A stretch of 61,176 nucleotides of DNA, taken from positions 1 to 61,176 of the forward strand of contig JAJEIH010000024.1 in assembly GCA_022827685.1 (NCBI GenBank), given 5' to 3'. The stretch is from Alphaproteobacteria bacterium. GTDB lineage: Bacteria > Pseudomonadota > Alphaproteobacteria > Bin95. Below the pieces are notes generated by a model, which searched no databases, was not told where the DNA came from, and saw only the letters and a program-made list of their open reading frames with translations. The translations under genes and the position numbers were made by a program. Positions 42,891 through 51,637 of the stretch are shown here, one piece after another; positions within the stretch are counted from its first letter, which is position 1, and each line of letters opens with the position of its first letter.

Positions 42891-43816
42891 ACCGCCTCTC
42901 CCTCCGTGGACCGCGGGCAACGCAACATGCGTTTCCCCGCAAACATCCGGAGCACCGCATCCATGGTATATCCATGCCGGCAAGGCGCCCCCCGGGGATG
43001 TCTCCTTTCCCGGCCAGTCCCAGAACGGGACTCCCCGGCGAACTCTCCGGGAGCACCATAAAATCCACAATCTTCGATTTCAAAGCGAAATCCCCGCAAA
43101 CCGGGCAATGACGCGGAGCGCGCGCCAGCGCCGCCAATCCGCCGTAACAATGGATCCTGTCGGCACGGCCGCGCTTCACCCTCCCGCGTGACGCATGGCC
43201 GGCAGCCCGGTTTCGTCCGGCCCAATCGCCGGCGGCCACGCACGAACACGCCGCCGCATGAGCGCATCGGCAGCGCGCGCCGTGCGTTTTCCGGCGTACC
43301 CCGCGCGCGCCGCATCAATGCTGTATCAATGTGTTGGCCGCGCGCGCGCCGCGCGCCGGGAATCCGCTGTTCCCGCTCCCCGGAAACACCGCAACATGCC
43401 CAATCCGCGAACCCGGGGCGGAATCCCCGCAAGTGCCCGCAAACGACGCGGCGACACAGGCCGTGCGCCGCTGCCGTCAGCCCCCTGTATTCCTCAGGAA
43501 TCGACAGTCTGCCATCGTCCCGGCGAGCACGGACGACCATGCGTGTTCCCGCCCGGTTTCGGAGCACCCCATCCATGCCGTATCCGGACATCCGCGGCGC
43601 GGCCGGGGAGCGCTCTGCGGATCCACGGCCGCGCTTCGACGAACCCCGAAAATCCCCAATTTGCAGATGCAAACCGGCTCTCCCGGCAAACAAAGTGATG
43701 CACCCGGTCTTGCATCGTCTCCAGAAAGTCCCTATGAAGCAGTCACTTGCGAGGAAAGCAGCGCTCTTGCCCCCGGTGCCACTTACGGTCCTAAATTCGA
43801 CCCAAAGTGGCACACC
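42891..43816. repeat. Repeat-rich non-coding tail of the mobile element
   Basis: Two diverged direct repeats of roughly 130-150 bp lie here, about 42925-43090 and 43537-43680. Shared blocks include CATGCGT, CGGAGCACC and CATCCATG followed by TATCC. CGCAACATGC occurs at 42921-42930 and again at 43391-43400. There is a 13-bp palindrome ATTCCTCAGGAAT at 43489-43501 and a purely alternating CG run near 43338. No gene is supported. Origin of transfer, replication origin or element end are possible roles. Confidence 0.5.
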
Positions 43817-44452
43817 ATGTCTCTGCGTCTTGGCGACGATGCCCCGGACTTCACCGCGGCAACCACCGACGGCGAAGTCTCCTTCCACGACTATCTCGGC
43901 GACGGCTGGGGCGTCCTCTTCTCCCATCCCGCCGACTTCACCCCGGTCTGCACGACCGAACTCGCTGCCGCCGCGCGCCTCAAGGGCGATTTCGAGAAGC
44001 GGAACTGCCGCATTATCGGCCTTTCCGTCGATCCGCTGGGCAGCCACAGGGAATGGGCCAGCGACATCGAGGAGACCCAGGGCCAGGCGGTCAACTTCCC
44101 GATCATCGCCGACCATGACCGCAACGTGTCCACGCTCTACGACATGATCCACCCCAATGCCGCCGAGACGGTGACGGTGCGCTCGGTGTTCTTCATCGGG
44201 CCCGACAAGAAGGTGAAGGCGACCATCACCTACCCGCCTTCCACCGGGCGCAATTTCGACGAGATCCTGCGCACGCTAGATTCGCTCCAGCTGACCGCCA
44301 GCCACAAGGTGGCAACGCCGGTGAACTGGCAGCAGGGCGACGATGTCATCATCCTCCCGGCGCTTACCAACGAGCAGGCGAAGGAGCTGTTCCCCGACGG
44401 CTGGGACGAGCAGAAGCCCTATCTGCGCGTGGTCCCGCAGCCGGGCCGCTGA
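43817..44452 (+). CDS. 1-Cys peroxiredoxin (Prx6 type)
   Basis: The 211-residue enzyme reduces hydrogen peroxide and organic hydroperoxides in the cytoplasm. The catalytic cysteine C45 sits in SHPADFTPVCTTELA. The Prx6 blocks CRIIGLSVDPLGSHREW, FPIIADHDRNVSTLYDM, SVFFIGPDKKVKATITYP and the C-terminal extension EQAKELFPDGWDEQKPYLR are present. A long open frame runs upstream to 43331, but homology begins at the ATG at 43817. Its last 34 bases overlap the end of the convergent selD fusion gene. Confidence 0.92.
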   Translation: MSLRLGDDAPDFTAATTDGEVSFHDYLGDGWGVLFSHPADFTPVCTTELAAAARLKGDFEKRNCRIIGLSVDPLGSHREWASDIEETQGQAVNFPIIADHDRNVSTLYDMIHPNAAETVTVRSVFFIGPDKKVKATITYPPSTGRNFDEILRTLDSLQLTASHKVATPVNWQQGDDVIILPALTNEQAKELFPDGWDEQKPYLRVVPQPGR

Positions 44453-46635
44453 ACGGCGGCATCCGCCCATAGGGTGAGGTCCCCGGGCGGTCCCGGCAGC
44501 ACCTCGCCGACGACCGCCGCCTGCGCATAGCCGGCGGCGGCGAGCGCAGCGAGGCAGTCGGCCGCCCGGTCTCCCGGAACGCCCGCCAGCAGCCCGCCCG
44601 CCGTCTGCGGGTCGAACAGCACCGGGCAGTCTTCCGGGTCGAAGGCCTCCGCCGCCGCCTCATTGGCGGGGTGCAGCGTGCTGCGGATGCCGCGCGCGAT
44701 GAGGTCGCGGGCGCCCGGCAGGACAGGCAAGGCGTCGGGCCACAGAACGGCCGCGCGGCCCGAGGCCCGGAGCATTTCGCCGAGATGGCCCGCAAGGCCG
44801 AAGCCGGTGACGTCGGTGACGGCGACCGCGCCATGCGCGCGGAACGCCTCGCCCGCCTCGCGGTTCGACTGCTGCATGGCGGCAAGCGCCGCCCCCAGCC
44901 ACGCGCCCCGGCAGCGCCCGGCCATATGCGCGGCGAGGATCGCGCCGGTCCCGAGCGGCTTGGCGAGCACCAGCCGGTCCCCCGCTTGCAGCCCGTCCTT
45001 GCCCGTCAGCCGGTCCTCGCGGCCGTGGCCGTCCAGGGCGAAGCCGAGCGCCAGTTCCGCCCCCTCCGCGGTGTGGCCGCCGACCAGCGCGCAGCCGGCG
45101 TCGTTCAACACCTCCAGCGCGCCGCGCAACAGCGCTTCCAGGTCCCGTTCGAGCTTGTCGTCGGGCGCATGCGGCAAGGTCGCAAGCGCAAGCCCGGTCT
45201 GGGGCTCGGCGCCCATGGCGTAGATGTCGCCGAGCGCGTGGTTCGCGGCGATGCGCCCGAAGAGCCAGGGGTCGTCGATGAAGGCGCGGAACTGGTCCGC
45301 CGTGCGCACGGCGACCCGGCCGGGCGGCGGGCGCACGACCGCGGCGTCGTCGCCGAGGCCGAGCGCCACGTCCTCGCGCGGCGCAACCTCCAGCCGGGCC
45401 AGCACGCGCGCCAGCGGGTCCGCCGGCAGCTTCGCGCCGCAGCCCCCGCAGCGCATGTCTTCGGCCCCCGGCATCGCCGGCAGGTCGCGGTAGCGGTCCA
45501 TCCAGCGCCGGTCGATGCGGTCCTTCCAGCGCCATGCCCAGCCGCCGGCGGCGGCAAAAGGCCCCCAGGAGGCGACCGCCTGCCCGCTCTCGGTCGAAAT
45601 CAGCGCGAGCGTCCGTTTCTGCGGCTTGTAGCGGCGCAGCGAGCCGGAGCCGGTCGCCAGCCGGCGCAGGTTCTCCGCCAGAACCGGGCCCTGCCGGACA
45701 GCGAAGACGCCCGATTTCGGCAAGGCGCGCGCGCCGAACGCCGCGATATCCCCCGCCGCGAAGACCTGCGGGTGGCTCAGGGAGCGGAGGTCCCGCCCCA
45801 CCTCGACGAAACCCCGCCCGTCCACCGCAAGCCCGGAGGCCGCAACCCAGCCGGCCGGGGCCGCCGGCGTCGCCAGGATCACCGCGTCCGCCGGCAGCAT
45901 CTCGCCGGTCTCCGTCACGGCGCCGCCGGGCTTGACCGCCGCCACCCGAACACCCGCCCGCGGTTCGATCCCGCAGCGGCGCAGCGCCGCCCCGATCCTC
46001 AGGCGCGCCGCCCGGCCGTAAGCCGGCAGGACCTCGCGCATGTCCGAGACGACCGTGAAATGCGGCCCTTCCGTGGAAAGGCCCCCTTCCGCCAGACGCG
46101 CGGCCAGCCTGCGTTTCAGCGCAAGCGTGAGCTCGACGCCGCCTGCGCCCGCGCCCACGGTGACGAGGCGGAACCGCCCGCCGGCCTCCACCGCCCGGCC
46201 CTCGACCTCCTCCCAGCGTTCGAGGAACCGGTCCACCGGCTTGACCGGCAGGGCATGCTCCGCCCCCTCGATACCGGCCGGGGACGGCGCGGAACCGATG
46301 TCGAGCGAGACAAGGTCGAAGGCGAGCGGCGGGCGGCCGTCGATCAGCGCCTCGTTGCGGTCGAGGTCGAGGCCCGTCACCGCCCCATGCACGAGCCGTG
46401 CGCCGGCAAAGGAGGCCAGCGGCGCCAGATCGACATGCGCCTCGGCATGGCTGTAGGCGCCCGCGACCAGCCCGGGCAGCATCCCGGAATAGGGCGTGGC
46501 CAGGTCGCGCGTCGCCAGCGTCAGCCGCACGCCCGGGACCGGGGCCATGGCGAAGCGGCGCAGCACCTCCACATGGGCGTGGCCGCCGCCGATCAGCAGG
46601 ATGTCGGTGCGGACCGGCGCCGGCGCGGGCATCAT
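44419..46635 (-). CDS. selD: Selenide, water dikinase fused to an NDH-2-like flavoprotein
   Basis: Two enzymes are joined in 738 residues. The first about 375 form a pyridine-nucleotide disulphide-reductase-like domain: DILLIGGGHAHVEVLRRF for FAD, LVTVGAGAGGVELTLAL and VFAAGDIAAF. From about residue 393 comes SelD, which makes selenophosphate from selenide and ATP: the active-site region MRCGGCGAKLPADPL, ALGDIYAMGAEP, ALVGGHTAEGAELALGF and TDVTGFGLAGHLGEM. The active site carries cysteine, not selenocysteine. This fusion is known in other bacteria; the flavoprotein may deliver reduced selenium. No selA, selB or tRNA-Sec gene is in view. Confidence 0.92.
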   Translation of the reverse strand: MMPAPAPVRTDILLIGGGHAHVEVLRRFAMAPVPGVRLTLATRDLATPYSGMLPGLVAGAYSHAEAHVDLAPLASFAGARLVHGAVTGLDLDRNEALIDGRPPLAFDLVSLDIGSAPSPAGIEGAEHALPVKPVDRFLERWEEVEGRAVEAGGRFRLVTVGAGAGGVELTLALKRRLAARLAEGGLSTEGPHFTVVSDMREVLPAYGRAARLRIGAALRRCGIEPRAGVRVAAVKPGGAVTETGEMLPADAVILATPAAPAGWVAASGLAVDGRGFVEVGRDLRSLSHPQVFAAGDIAAFGARALPKSGVFAVRQGPVLAENLRRLATGSGSLRRYKPQKRTLALISTESGQAVASWGPFAAAGGWAWRWKDRIDRRWMDRYRDLPAMPGAEDMRCGGCGAKLPADPLARVLARLEVAPREDVALGLGDDAAVVRPPPGRVAVRTADQFRAFIDDPWLFGRIAANHALGDIYAMGAEPQTGLALATLPHAPDDKLERDLEALLRGALEVLNDAGCALVGGHTAEGAELALGFALDGHGREDRLTGKDGLQAGDRLVLAKPLGTGAILAAHMAGRCRGAWLGAALAAMQQSNREAGEAFRAHGAVAVTDVTGFGLAGHLGEMLRASGRAAVLWPDALPVLPGARDLIARGIRSTLHPANEAAAEAFDPEDCPVLFDPQTAGGLLAGVPGDRAADCLAALAAAGYAQAAVVGEVLPGPPGDLTLWADAAVQRPGCGTTRR

Positions 46636-46654
46636 GGCGCGGAACGCGGCAGCG

Positions 46655-47800
46655 TCAGCGCTGCTTCACGGCCCCGACGGCGTTCAGGCGCGCGATCTCG
46701 GCGGCCGCGAAACCCCACTCGCCGAGCGCCTCGTCGGTGTGTTCGCCGGCATGGGCCGGGGCCCCGGAAACGCCGCTCGGCGTGCCCGCGAACACCGGGG
46801 CGGGGCCCGGCTGGCGCACGCCGTCCACCTCGACGAAGCTGCCGCGGGCGACATTGTGGTGGTGCTCCATCGCCTCGGACATGGAGAGCACCGGACCGAA
46901 GCAGATGTCGGTCTGCTCCATGATCGCCGTCCACTCGTCGCGGGTCTTCGTCTTGAAGATTTCGCGCAGGCGCTCGCGCGTATCGGGCCAGCGGGGCCGG
47001 TCGAGCTGGTCCGGCAGGTCGGTGTCTTCGAGCCCGGTGTGCTTGAGCAGCAGCGCATAGAATTGCGGCTCGATGGAGCCGACCGAGACATGCTTGCCGT
47101 CGGCGGTCTCATAGACATTGTAGTAGTGCGCGCCCTTGTCGAGGCGGTTCTTGCCCCGCTCCTCGATCCAGGCTCCGGAGGCCAGCGCGCCGTACATCGG
47201 CGTCATCAGCGAGGCCGAGCCCTCGACCATCGAGCAGTCCACCACCTGGCCCTTGCCGGTCGTGCGCGCGCTGACGATGCCGGCCAGCATGCCGACGGCC
47301 ATGTAGAGCGCGCCGCCGCCGAAATCGCCGACGAGGTTGAGCGGCGGCACCGGCGGGCCGTCCTCCTCGCCGATGGAGTAAAGCGCGCCGGAAAGCGAGA
47401 TGTAGTTGATGTCGTGCCCGGCCGTGTGCGCGATGGGCCCCGTCTGGCCCCAGCCGGTCATGCGCCCGATCACGAGTTTCGGATTGCGTTCGAGCAGCGT
47501 GTCGGGCGCGAGGCCGAGGCGCTCCATGACGCCCGGCCGGAAGCCTTCCACGATGGCGTCCGCGCCGTCGCAGAGCCGGAGCGCCGTTTCGCGCCCGTCC
47601 GGGTGCTTGAGGTCGATGGCGATGTTCTTGCGGCTTCGCAGCAGGGTGTTGAACTTCGGGTGCTCGGCCTCCCTGCCGACATTCGCCGCCCGGTCCACGC
47701 GCAGCACGTCCGCGCCCATGTCCGCAAGCAGCATGCTGCAAAACGGCCCCGGCCCGATGCCGGCGAATTCCACGATCCTGACCCCGTCCAGCGCGCCCAT
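46655..47800 (-). CDS. Alpha-methylacyl-CoA racemase (class III CoA-transferase family)
   Basis: This 381-residue enzyme should epimerize 2-methylacyl-CoA esters during branched-chain fatty acid or sterol side-chain breakdown. The racemase catalytic pair is recognisable: H129 in TAGHDINYISLSGAL and D159 in NLVGDFGGGALYMAVGML. Family blocks near the N-terminus include VRIVEFAGIGPGPFCSMLLA and GFRPGVMERLGLAPD. The start lies 20 bases downstream of nothing coding; selD begins 20 bases after its stop, so the two genes may share a transcript. Confidence 0.88.
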   Translation of the reverse strand: MGALDGVRIVEFAGIGPGPFCSMLLADMGADVLRVDRAANVGREAEHPKFNTLLRSRKNIAIDLKHPDGRETALRLCDGADAIVEGFRPGVMERLGLAPDTLLERNPKLVIGRMTGWGQTGPIAHTAGHDINYISLSGALYSIGEEDGPPVPPLNLVGDFGGGALYMAVGMLAGIVSARTTGKGQVVDCSMVEGSASLMTPMYGALASGAWIEERGKNRLDKGAHYYNVYETADGKHVSVGSIEPQFYALLLKHTGLEDTDLPDQLDRPRWPDTRERLREIFKTKTRDEWTAIMEQTDICFGPVLSMSEAMEHHHNVARGSFVEVDGVRQPGPAPVFAGTPSGVSGAPAHAGEHTDEALGEWGFAAAEIARLNAVGAVKQR

Positions 47801-47830
47801 GGCCTCAATGCCCCCTTTCGGCGTTATGGT

Positions 47831-47910
47831 GGCGCGAGCATAGCGCGCGAAGAAGGACCCGCAACATGACCGGGCCGTTTTCCGGTATCCGCCTTCCGGA
47901 CTTCGCCGGC
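47831..47910 (+). repeat. Orphan copy of a CoA-transferase gene start (pairs with 48605-48685)
   Basis: About 75-80 bp here, including AAGGACCCGCAACATGACC and GGCCGTTTTCCGG, match the upstream region and first codons of the CoA-transferase gene at 48640. After about 15 codons (TGPFSGIRLPDFAG) the frame leaves homology. The higBA module lies between the two copies. Confidence 0.7.
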
Positions 47911-47941
47911 CTCACTCGTCTGGAAAGACTTTCTGGACACT

Positions 47942-47958
47942 GTAACATAATGTGTTAC
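47942..47958. promoter_or_regulatory. Candidate HigA operator upstream of higB
   Basis: A perfect inverted repeat GTAACA-TAATG-TGTTAC ends eight bases before the higB ATG. HigA antitoxins usually repress their own promoter at such palindromes. Confidence 0.6.
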
Positions 47959-47966
47959 GGTCAGGC

Positions 47967-48242
47967 ATGATCCGGAGCTTCCGGCACAAGGGTCTAGCCG
48001 AATTGTTCGAACGAGGCCGCAGCCGTCATGTTCAACCGAGTCTCCATGCGCGCTGCCTGCGCCGGCTGGAAGTTCTCGACCAGGCCGAATCGCCGGCAGA
48101 CCTCCGCGTCCCGGGATTCGATTTCCACAGCCTCCGCGGAGCGCCGCAACGCTTCACCATCCATGTCAACGGTCCCTGGTGCATTACGTTCGAATGGCGG
48201 GACGGCGAGGCGCTGCGCGTCGATCTCGAACAGTATCATTGA
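47967..48242 (+). CDS. higB: HigB-type toxin (RelE superfamily)
   Basis: The 91-residue protein begins IRSFRHKGLAELFERGRSR, the classic HigB start, and has RCLRRLEVLDQAESPADL, FHSLRGAPQRFTIHVNG and WCITFEWRDGEALRVDLEQYH. HigB toxins cleave mRNA on the ribosome. All typical blocks are present, so it looks intact. The toxin gene precedes the antitoxin gene by 12 bases, as is usual for higBA. Confidence 0.9.
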   Translation: MIRSFRHKGLAELFERGRSRHVQPSLHARCLRRLEVLDQAESPADLRVPGFDFHSLRGAPQRFTIHVNGPWCITFEWRDGEALRVDLEQYH

Positions 48243-48254
48243 GGAGAGGACGAA

Positions 48255-48599
48255 ATGACGGAATATCGCATGGAGCGCCCGCTCCAGCGTCCTGCGGTTC
48301 ATCCGGGGGAGGTTCTGCGCGAGGACGTCCTGCCGGCCCTGGGCCTGTCAGCCAGCGCGGCGGCGGCCCGGCTCGGTGTTTCGCGCCAGCACCTTCACCG
48401 GGTCCTGGCCTGCACGCATCCCGTTTCCGTTGAAATGGCGCTGCGGATCGGCAGGCTTGTCGGCAACGGTCCGGGCCTCTGGCTCAGGATGCAGCAGAAC
48501 CACGACCTGCGGCATGCGGAACGAAGGCTGAAAGACGAGCTTGAGAAGATAACCCCCGCCGAAACGCCCCCGCCCGCGCCGGCGGCCCCTGCGGCGTGA
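48255..48599 (+). CDS. higA: HigA-type antitoxin
   Basis: This 114-residue protein has the HigA helix-turn-helix: HPGEVLREDVLPALGLSAS, AAARLGVSRQHLHRVLA and VSVEMALRIGRLVGNGPGLW, then LRMQQNHDLRHAER. It neutralizes HigB and binds the operator upstream. GAGGAG precedes the start. The tail is proline/alanine-rich (about 15 residues). Confidence 0.9.
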   Translation: MTEYRMERPLQRPAVHPGEVLREDVLPALGLSASAAAARLGVSRQHLHRVLACTHPVSVEMALRIGRLVGNGPGLWLRMQQNHDLRHAERRLKDELEKITPAETPPPAPAAPAA

Positions 48600-48639
48600 A
48601 TGGCGGCCGGAGCATGACGCGCGAGGAAGGACCCGCAAC

Positions 48640-49854
48640 ATGACCAGGCCGTTTTCCGGCATCCGCGTCCTGGACTTCACCCAGGTCTTCGCCGGGCCGT
48701 TCGGCAGCTACCAGCTCGCGCTGCTCGGCGCGGATGTCGTGAAGATCGAGCGGCCGGGCGGCGAGGACATGCGCTTCTCCCCGCCCTCGAAGCTGTGGGC
48801 GGAGCGCGCGATGGCGCCGATGTGGGCGTCCGCCAACGCCAACAAGCGCAATCTCGCGCTCGACCTGAAGGACCCGGACGCCGTGGCCGCGCTCCGCCAC
48901 ATGGCGGAGAGCACCGACGTGGTGATGGAGAACTTCCGCCCGGGCGTGATGGACCGGCTCGGCCTCGGCTATGAGGCGCTCTCGGAGATCAATCCGCGCC
49001 TCATCTACTGCGCCGTCTCCGGCTTCGGCCAGAACGGGCCCGACCGGGAGACGGCGGCCTATGACGGGCGCATCCAGGCCACGTCCGGCATCATGTCCGT
49101 CACCGGCCATGCCGAGACCGGGCCGGTCCGGGCGGGCTTCGCGGTCTGCGACGCCATCGGCGGCATGACGGCGGCCTTCGCCGTGGCGAGCGCGCTCTTC
49201 CAGCGCAGCCACACCGGCAGGGGCCAGATGGTCGATGTGGCGATGCTCGACGCCGCACTCTCCTTCATGTCGCCGGCGGTGGTGGAATATCTCGTCGCCG
49301 GCCACCTGCAGGGCCAGTACGGCAACCAGGCGGTGAGCCGGAAGCCGACCGCCAACCTGTTCAGGGCGGGCGACGGCCACCTCCTCCTCGCCGTCAACAA
49401 CGAGAAGCAGTTCCGGGCGCTCTGCGCGGCGCTCGGGCGCGAGGACCTGCCGGAGGACCCGCGTTTCGCCGACTGGGACGCCCGGACCGCCCATGCCGAC
49501 GAGTTGCGCGACATCGTCGAGGCGGCCTTTGCGGACGGCGGCGCGGAAGTCTGGGAAGACCGGCTGGAGGAGGCCGGCGCGCCGTCCGCGCGCATCCGCA
49601 GCATCGCGGACGCGGTCGGCCACCGGCAGATCGCCCACCGCGATGTCCTTCAGGAAGTCGAGGGACCCTGGGGGCCGATGCGGCTGGTCGGGTCCGGCTT
49701 CCGGCTGGCGCACGGCTCGGGCGCCATAGACCGGCCGCCGCCCCTGCCGGGGCAGCACAGCGAGGAGGTGCTGCGCGAAGCGGGCGTGGACGAGGCCCTG
49801 ATCGAGCGCCTGCTTGACCGGGCCGGAACCGACACAAGCGGAGAGACGCCATGA
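48640..49854 (+). CDS. Class III (CaiB/formyl-CoA-transferase family) CoA-transferase
   Basis: The 404-residue protein moves CoA between carboxylic acids. It shows IRVLDFTQVFAGPFGSYQLA at the start, NKRNLALDLKDPDAV, ENFRPGVMDRLGLGYE and RLIYCAVSGFGQNGP. The likely catalytic aspartate is D171 in RAGFAVCDAIGGM. HTGRGQMVDVAMLDAALS follows. Its acyl donor and acceptor cannot be told. The stop overlaps the ATG of the MetE-like gene (ATGA), suggesting a joint pathway. The first codons are duplicated upstream of higB. Confidence 0.9.
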   Translation: MTRPFSGIRVLDFTQVFAGPFGSYQLALLGADVVKIERPGGEDMRFSPPSKLWAERAMAPMWASANANKRNLALDLKDPDAVAALRHMAESTDVVMENFRPGVMDRLGLGYEALSEINPRLIYCAVSGFGQNGPDRETAAYDGRIQATSGIMSVTGHAETGPVRAGFAVCDAIGGMTAAFAVASALFQRSHTGRGQMVDVAMLDAALSFMSPAVVEYLVAGHLQGQYGNQAVSRKPTANLFRAGDGHLLLAVNNEKQFRALCAALGREDLPEDPRFADWDARTAHADELRDIVEAAFADGGAEVWEDRLEEAGAPSARIRSIADAVGHRQIAHRDVLQEVEGPWGPMRLVGSGFRLAHGSGAIDRPPPLPGQHSEEVLREAGVDEALIERLLDRAGTDTSGETP

Positions 49855-50966
49855 GCAACCGGCAACCGCCCTTCCGCGCCGACCATGTCGGCAGCCTGCT
49901 GCGCCCGGCCAAGGTCGTCGAGGCGCGCCGCAAGTGCCTCGACGAGAAGACGATGCCGGCCGAGGAGCTGCGCGCGATCGAGGACGAGGCGATCACGCAA
50001 GCCATCCGCATGCAGGAGGATATCGGGCTCAAGGCGGTGACCGACGGCGAATACCGCCGCCTGTTCTGGCATTACGACTTCATGGGGATGCTGACCGGGT
50101 TCGAGTTCGAGACGCGCGAGCTGGGCGTGCAGTTCGCCGGCGTGCGCCTGCCGCCGCTTTACCCGACGATCACGGCCCGGCTCGATTTCCCCGACGACCA
50201 CCCGATGCTCGACCACTTCAGGTTTGTGGCCGCCAACGCGACGGCGGCGCCCAAGATCTCGATTCCCGGTCCGAGCTGCTGTCATTTCCGGCTCGGGCCG
50301 GACGACATTCACGTGCCGGAATACGCGGACGCCGACCTCTTGTTCGCCGACATCGCGGCCACTTACCGGAAGGCCGTCCAGGCCTTCTACGACGCCGGCT
50401 GCCGCTATATCCAGCTCGACGACATCTTCTTCGCCTATCTCTGCGACCCGAAGCACCGCGCGGAGAAGCAGCAGCAGGGCTGGGACCCTGACCGGCTGAT
50501 CGACCGCTACGCCTGGATGATGAACGAGGCGATCAGGGACCGCCCGGACGACATGACGGTCGCGATGCATCTCTGCCGCGGCAATTTCCGGTCCGCCCAC
50601 GCGGCGGAAGGCGCCTACGACCCCGCCGCCGATGCGGTGTTCAACAGGACCGGGGTCGATATCTTCTTCATGGAATACGACACCGAGCGCGCCGGCGGGC
50701 TGGAGCCGCTCGGCCTGCTCGCCAGGGGACGCCAGCGCGTGCTGCCGGGCTTCATCACCACCAAGACGCCCGAGCTCGAGAGCCTCGACGGCCTCAAGCG
50801 GAAATTCGACGAGGCGTCCCGTTATGTCGATCTCGACCAGCTCGGCATCGCGCCGCAATGCGGCTTCGCCTCGACCGAACACGGCAACAGGATCAGCCAT
50901 GACGACCAGCGGCGGAAGCTCGAACTGGTGGTGACGCTCGCCGAGGAAATCTGGGGCGAGGTGTAA
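49851..50966 (+). CDS. MetE C-terminal-like methyltransferase (cobalamin-independent methionine synthase family)
   Basis: This 371-residue protein equals the catalytic (C-terminal) barrel of MetE without the N-terminal barrel: RADHVGSLLRPAKVVEARRK, AVTDGEYRRLFWHYDF, GCRYIQLDDIFFAYL. The zinc-ligand regions are AMHLCRGNF and APQCGFAST. Stand-alone members methylate thiols from folate or other donors and are often annotated as methionine synthase paralogues. Coupled expression with a CoA-transferase hints at catabolism of a methylated compound rather than methionine supply; this is inference. Confidence 0.85.
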   Translation: MSNRQPPFRADHVGSLLRPAKVVEARRKCLDEKTMPAEELRAIEDEAITQAIRMQEDIGLKAVTDGEYRRLFWHYDFMGMLTGFEFETRELGVQFAGVRLPPLYPTITARLDFPDDHPMLDHFRFVAANATAAPKISIPGPSCCHFRLGPDDIHVPEYADADLLFADIAATYRKAVQAFYDAGCRYIQLDDIFFAYLCDPKHRAEKQQQGWDPDRLIDRYAWMMNEAIRDRPDDMTVAMHLCRGNFRSAHAAEGAYDPAADAVFNRTGVDIFFMEYDTERAGGLEPLGLLARGRQRVLPGFITTKTPELESLDGLKRKFDEASRYVDLDQLGIAPQCGFASTEHGNRISHDDQRRKLELVVTLAEEIWGEV

Positions 50967-51124
50967 GCCCGCCTGACACGGCATCCGGTCCTGTTGGATC
51001 GCGACGAAGGACGTGCAGGGATTGTCGTCCCGGCCCCGAGCGGGAACAGACGGCGTCCGGGGCGACGGGAAAGCCGTGGAGCCCGGCGCCCCGGCCCTCT
51101 TCCCGTCATGCCCGTCCCCATATC

Positions 51125-51474
51125 GTCATGCCCGGACTTGTTCCATTGCTGTCCGGTTCAGATTTTGCGGACAGGGCGCATGGCCTGGCTTCAACAGGGT
51201 TTCAAAGGGCCCGGTGGAATCGAGACTCGGATCGGCGCCCGGCGTCCCTCATCCTGAGCAGCGCCGGCCGCAAATCCCCTCTCCCCGCTTGCGGGGAGAG
51301 GCCGGGAGAAGGGGCCGGCCACGGCCGGCGGGCGAAGCCCGGCAACCGTCCGCGCGCGCCGCGAGGCCCTCCCCCGACCCCTCTCGCCGAGCGGGAGGGG
51401 GAAACCCGGCCGACCCCCAATCGGCTTCGCCCAATGGCTGAACCGGACAGCAATGGACTTGTTCCGGGCATGAC
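51125..51474. mobile_element. MITE-like repeat, copy 1
   Basis: A 350-bp non-coding element with 37-nt terminal inverted repeats starts GTCATGCCCGGACTTGTTCC and continues ATTGCTGTCCGGTTCAG. The right end is its inverted copy except that the inner ACTTGTTCC reads AACAAGTCC. The interior shares long identical stretches with copy 2 at 60633. No transposase is encoded. The rest of the 670-base gap (50967-51637) has no gene; a partial GTCATGCCCG also occurs at 51106. Confidence 0.8.
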
Positions 51475-51637
51475 GGAAGAGCCTGTCCTGAACCTGTCGG
51501 AGGGGACGTTCGGGCGTGGCTGACAAGGAGCGGATGGCGCACGCGGCGCGCGCCCGAGCGAGGGAAGAATCATGGGGGCGCAGGGCGGTTGTATCGAAGG
51601 GCGGCCGCCCTTCCCATCGGACCGGCCGGATTCCGCT

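Noticed and set aside
43331-43816. N-terminal extension of the peroxiredoxin frame
   Set aside because: Homology starts at the ATG at 43817; the upstream part crosses non-coding repeats and has no family match.
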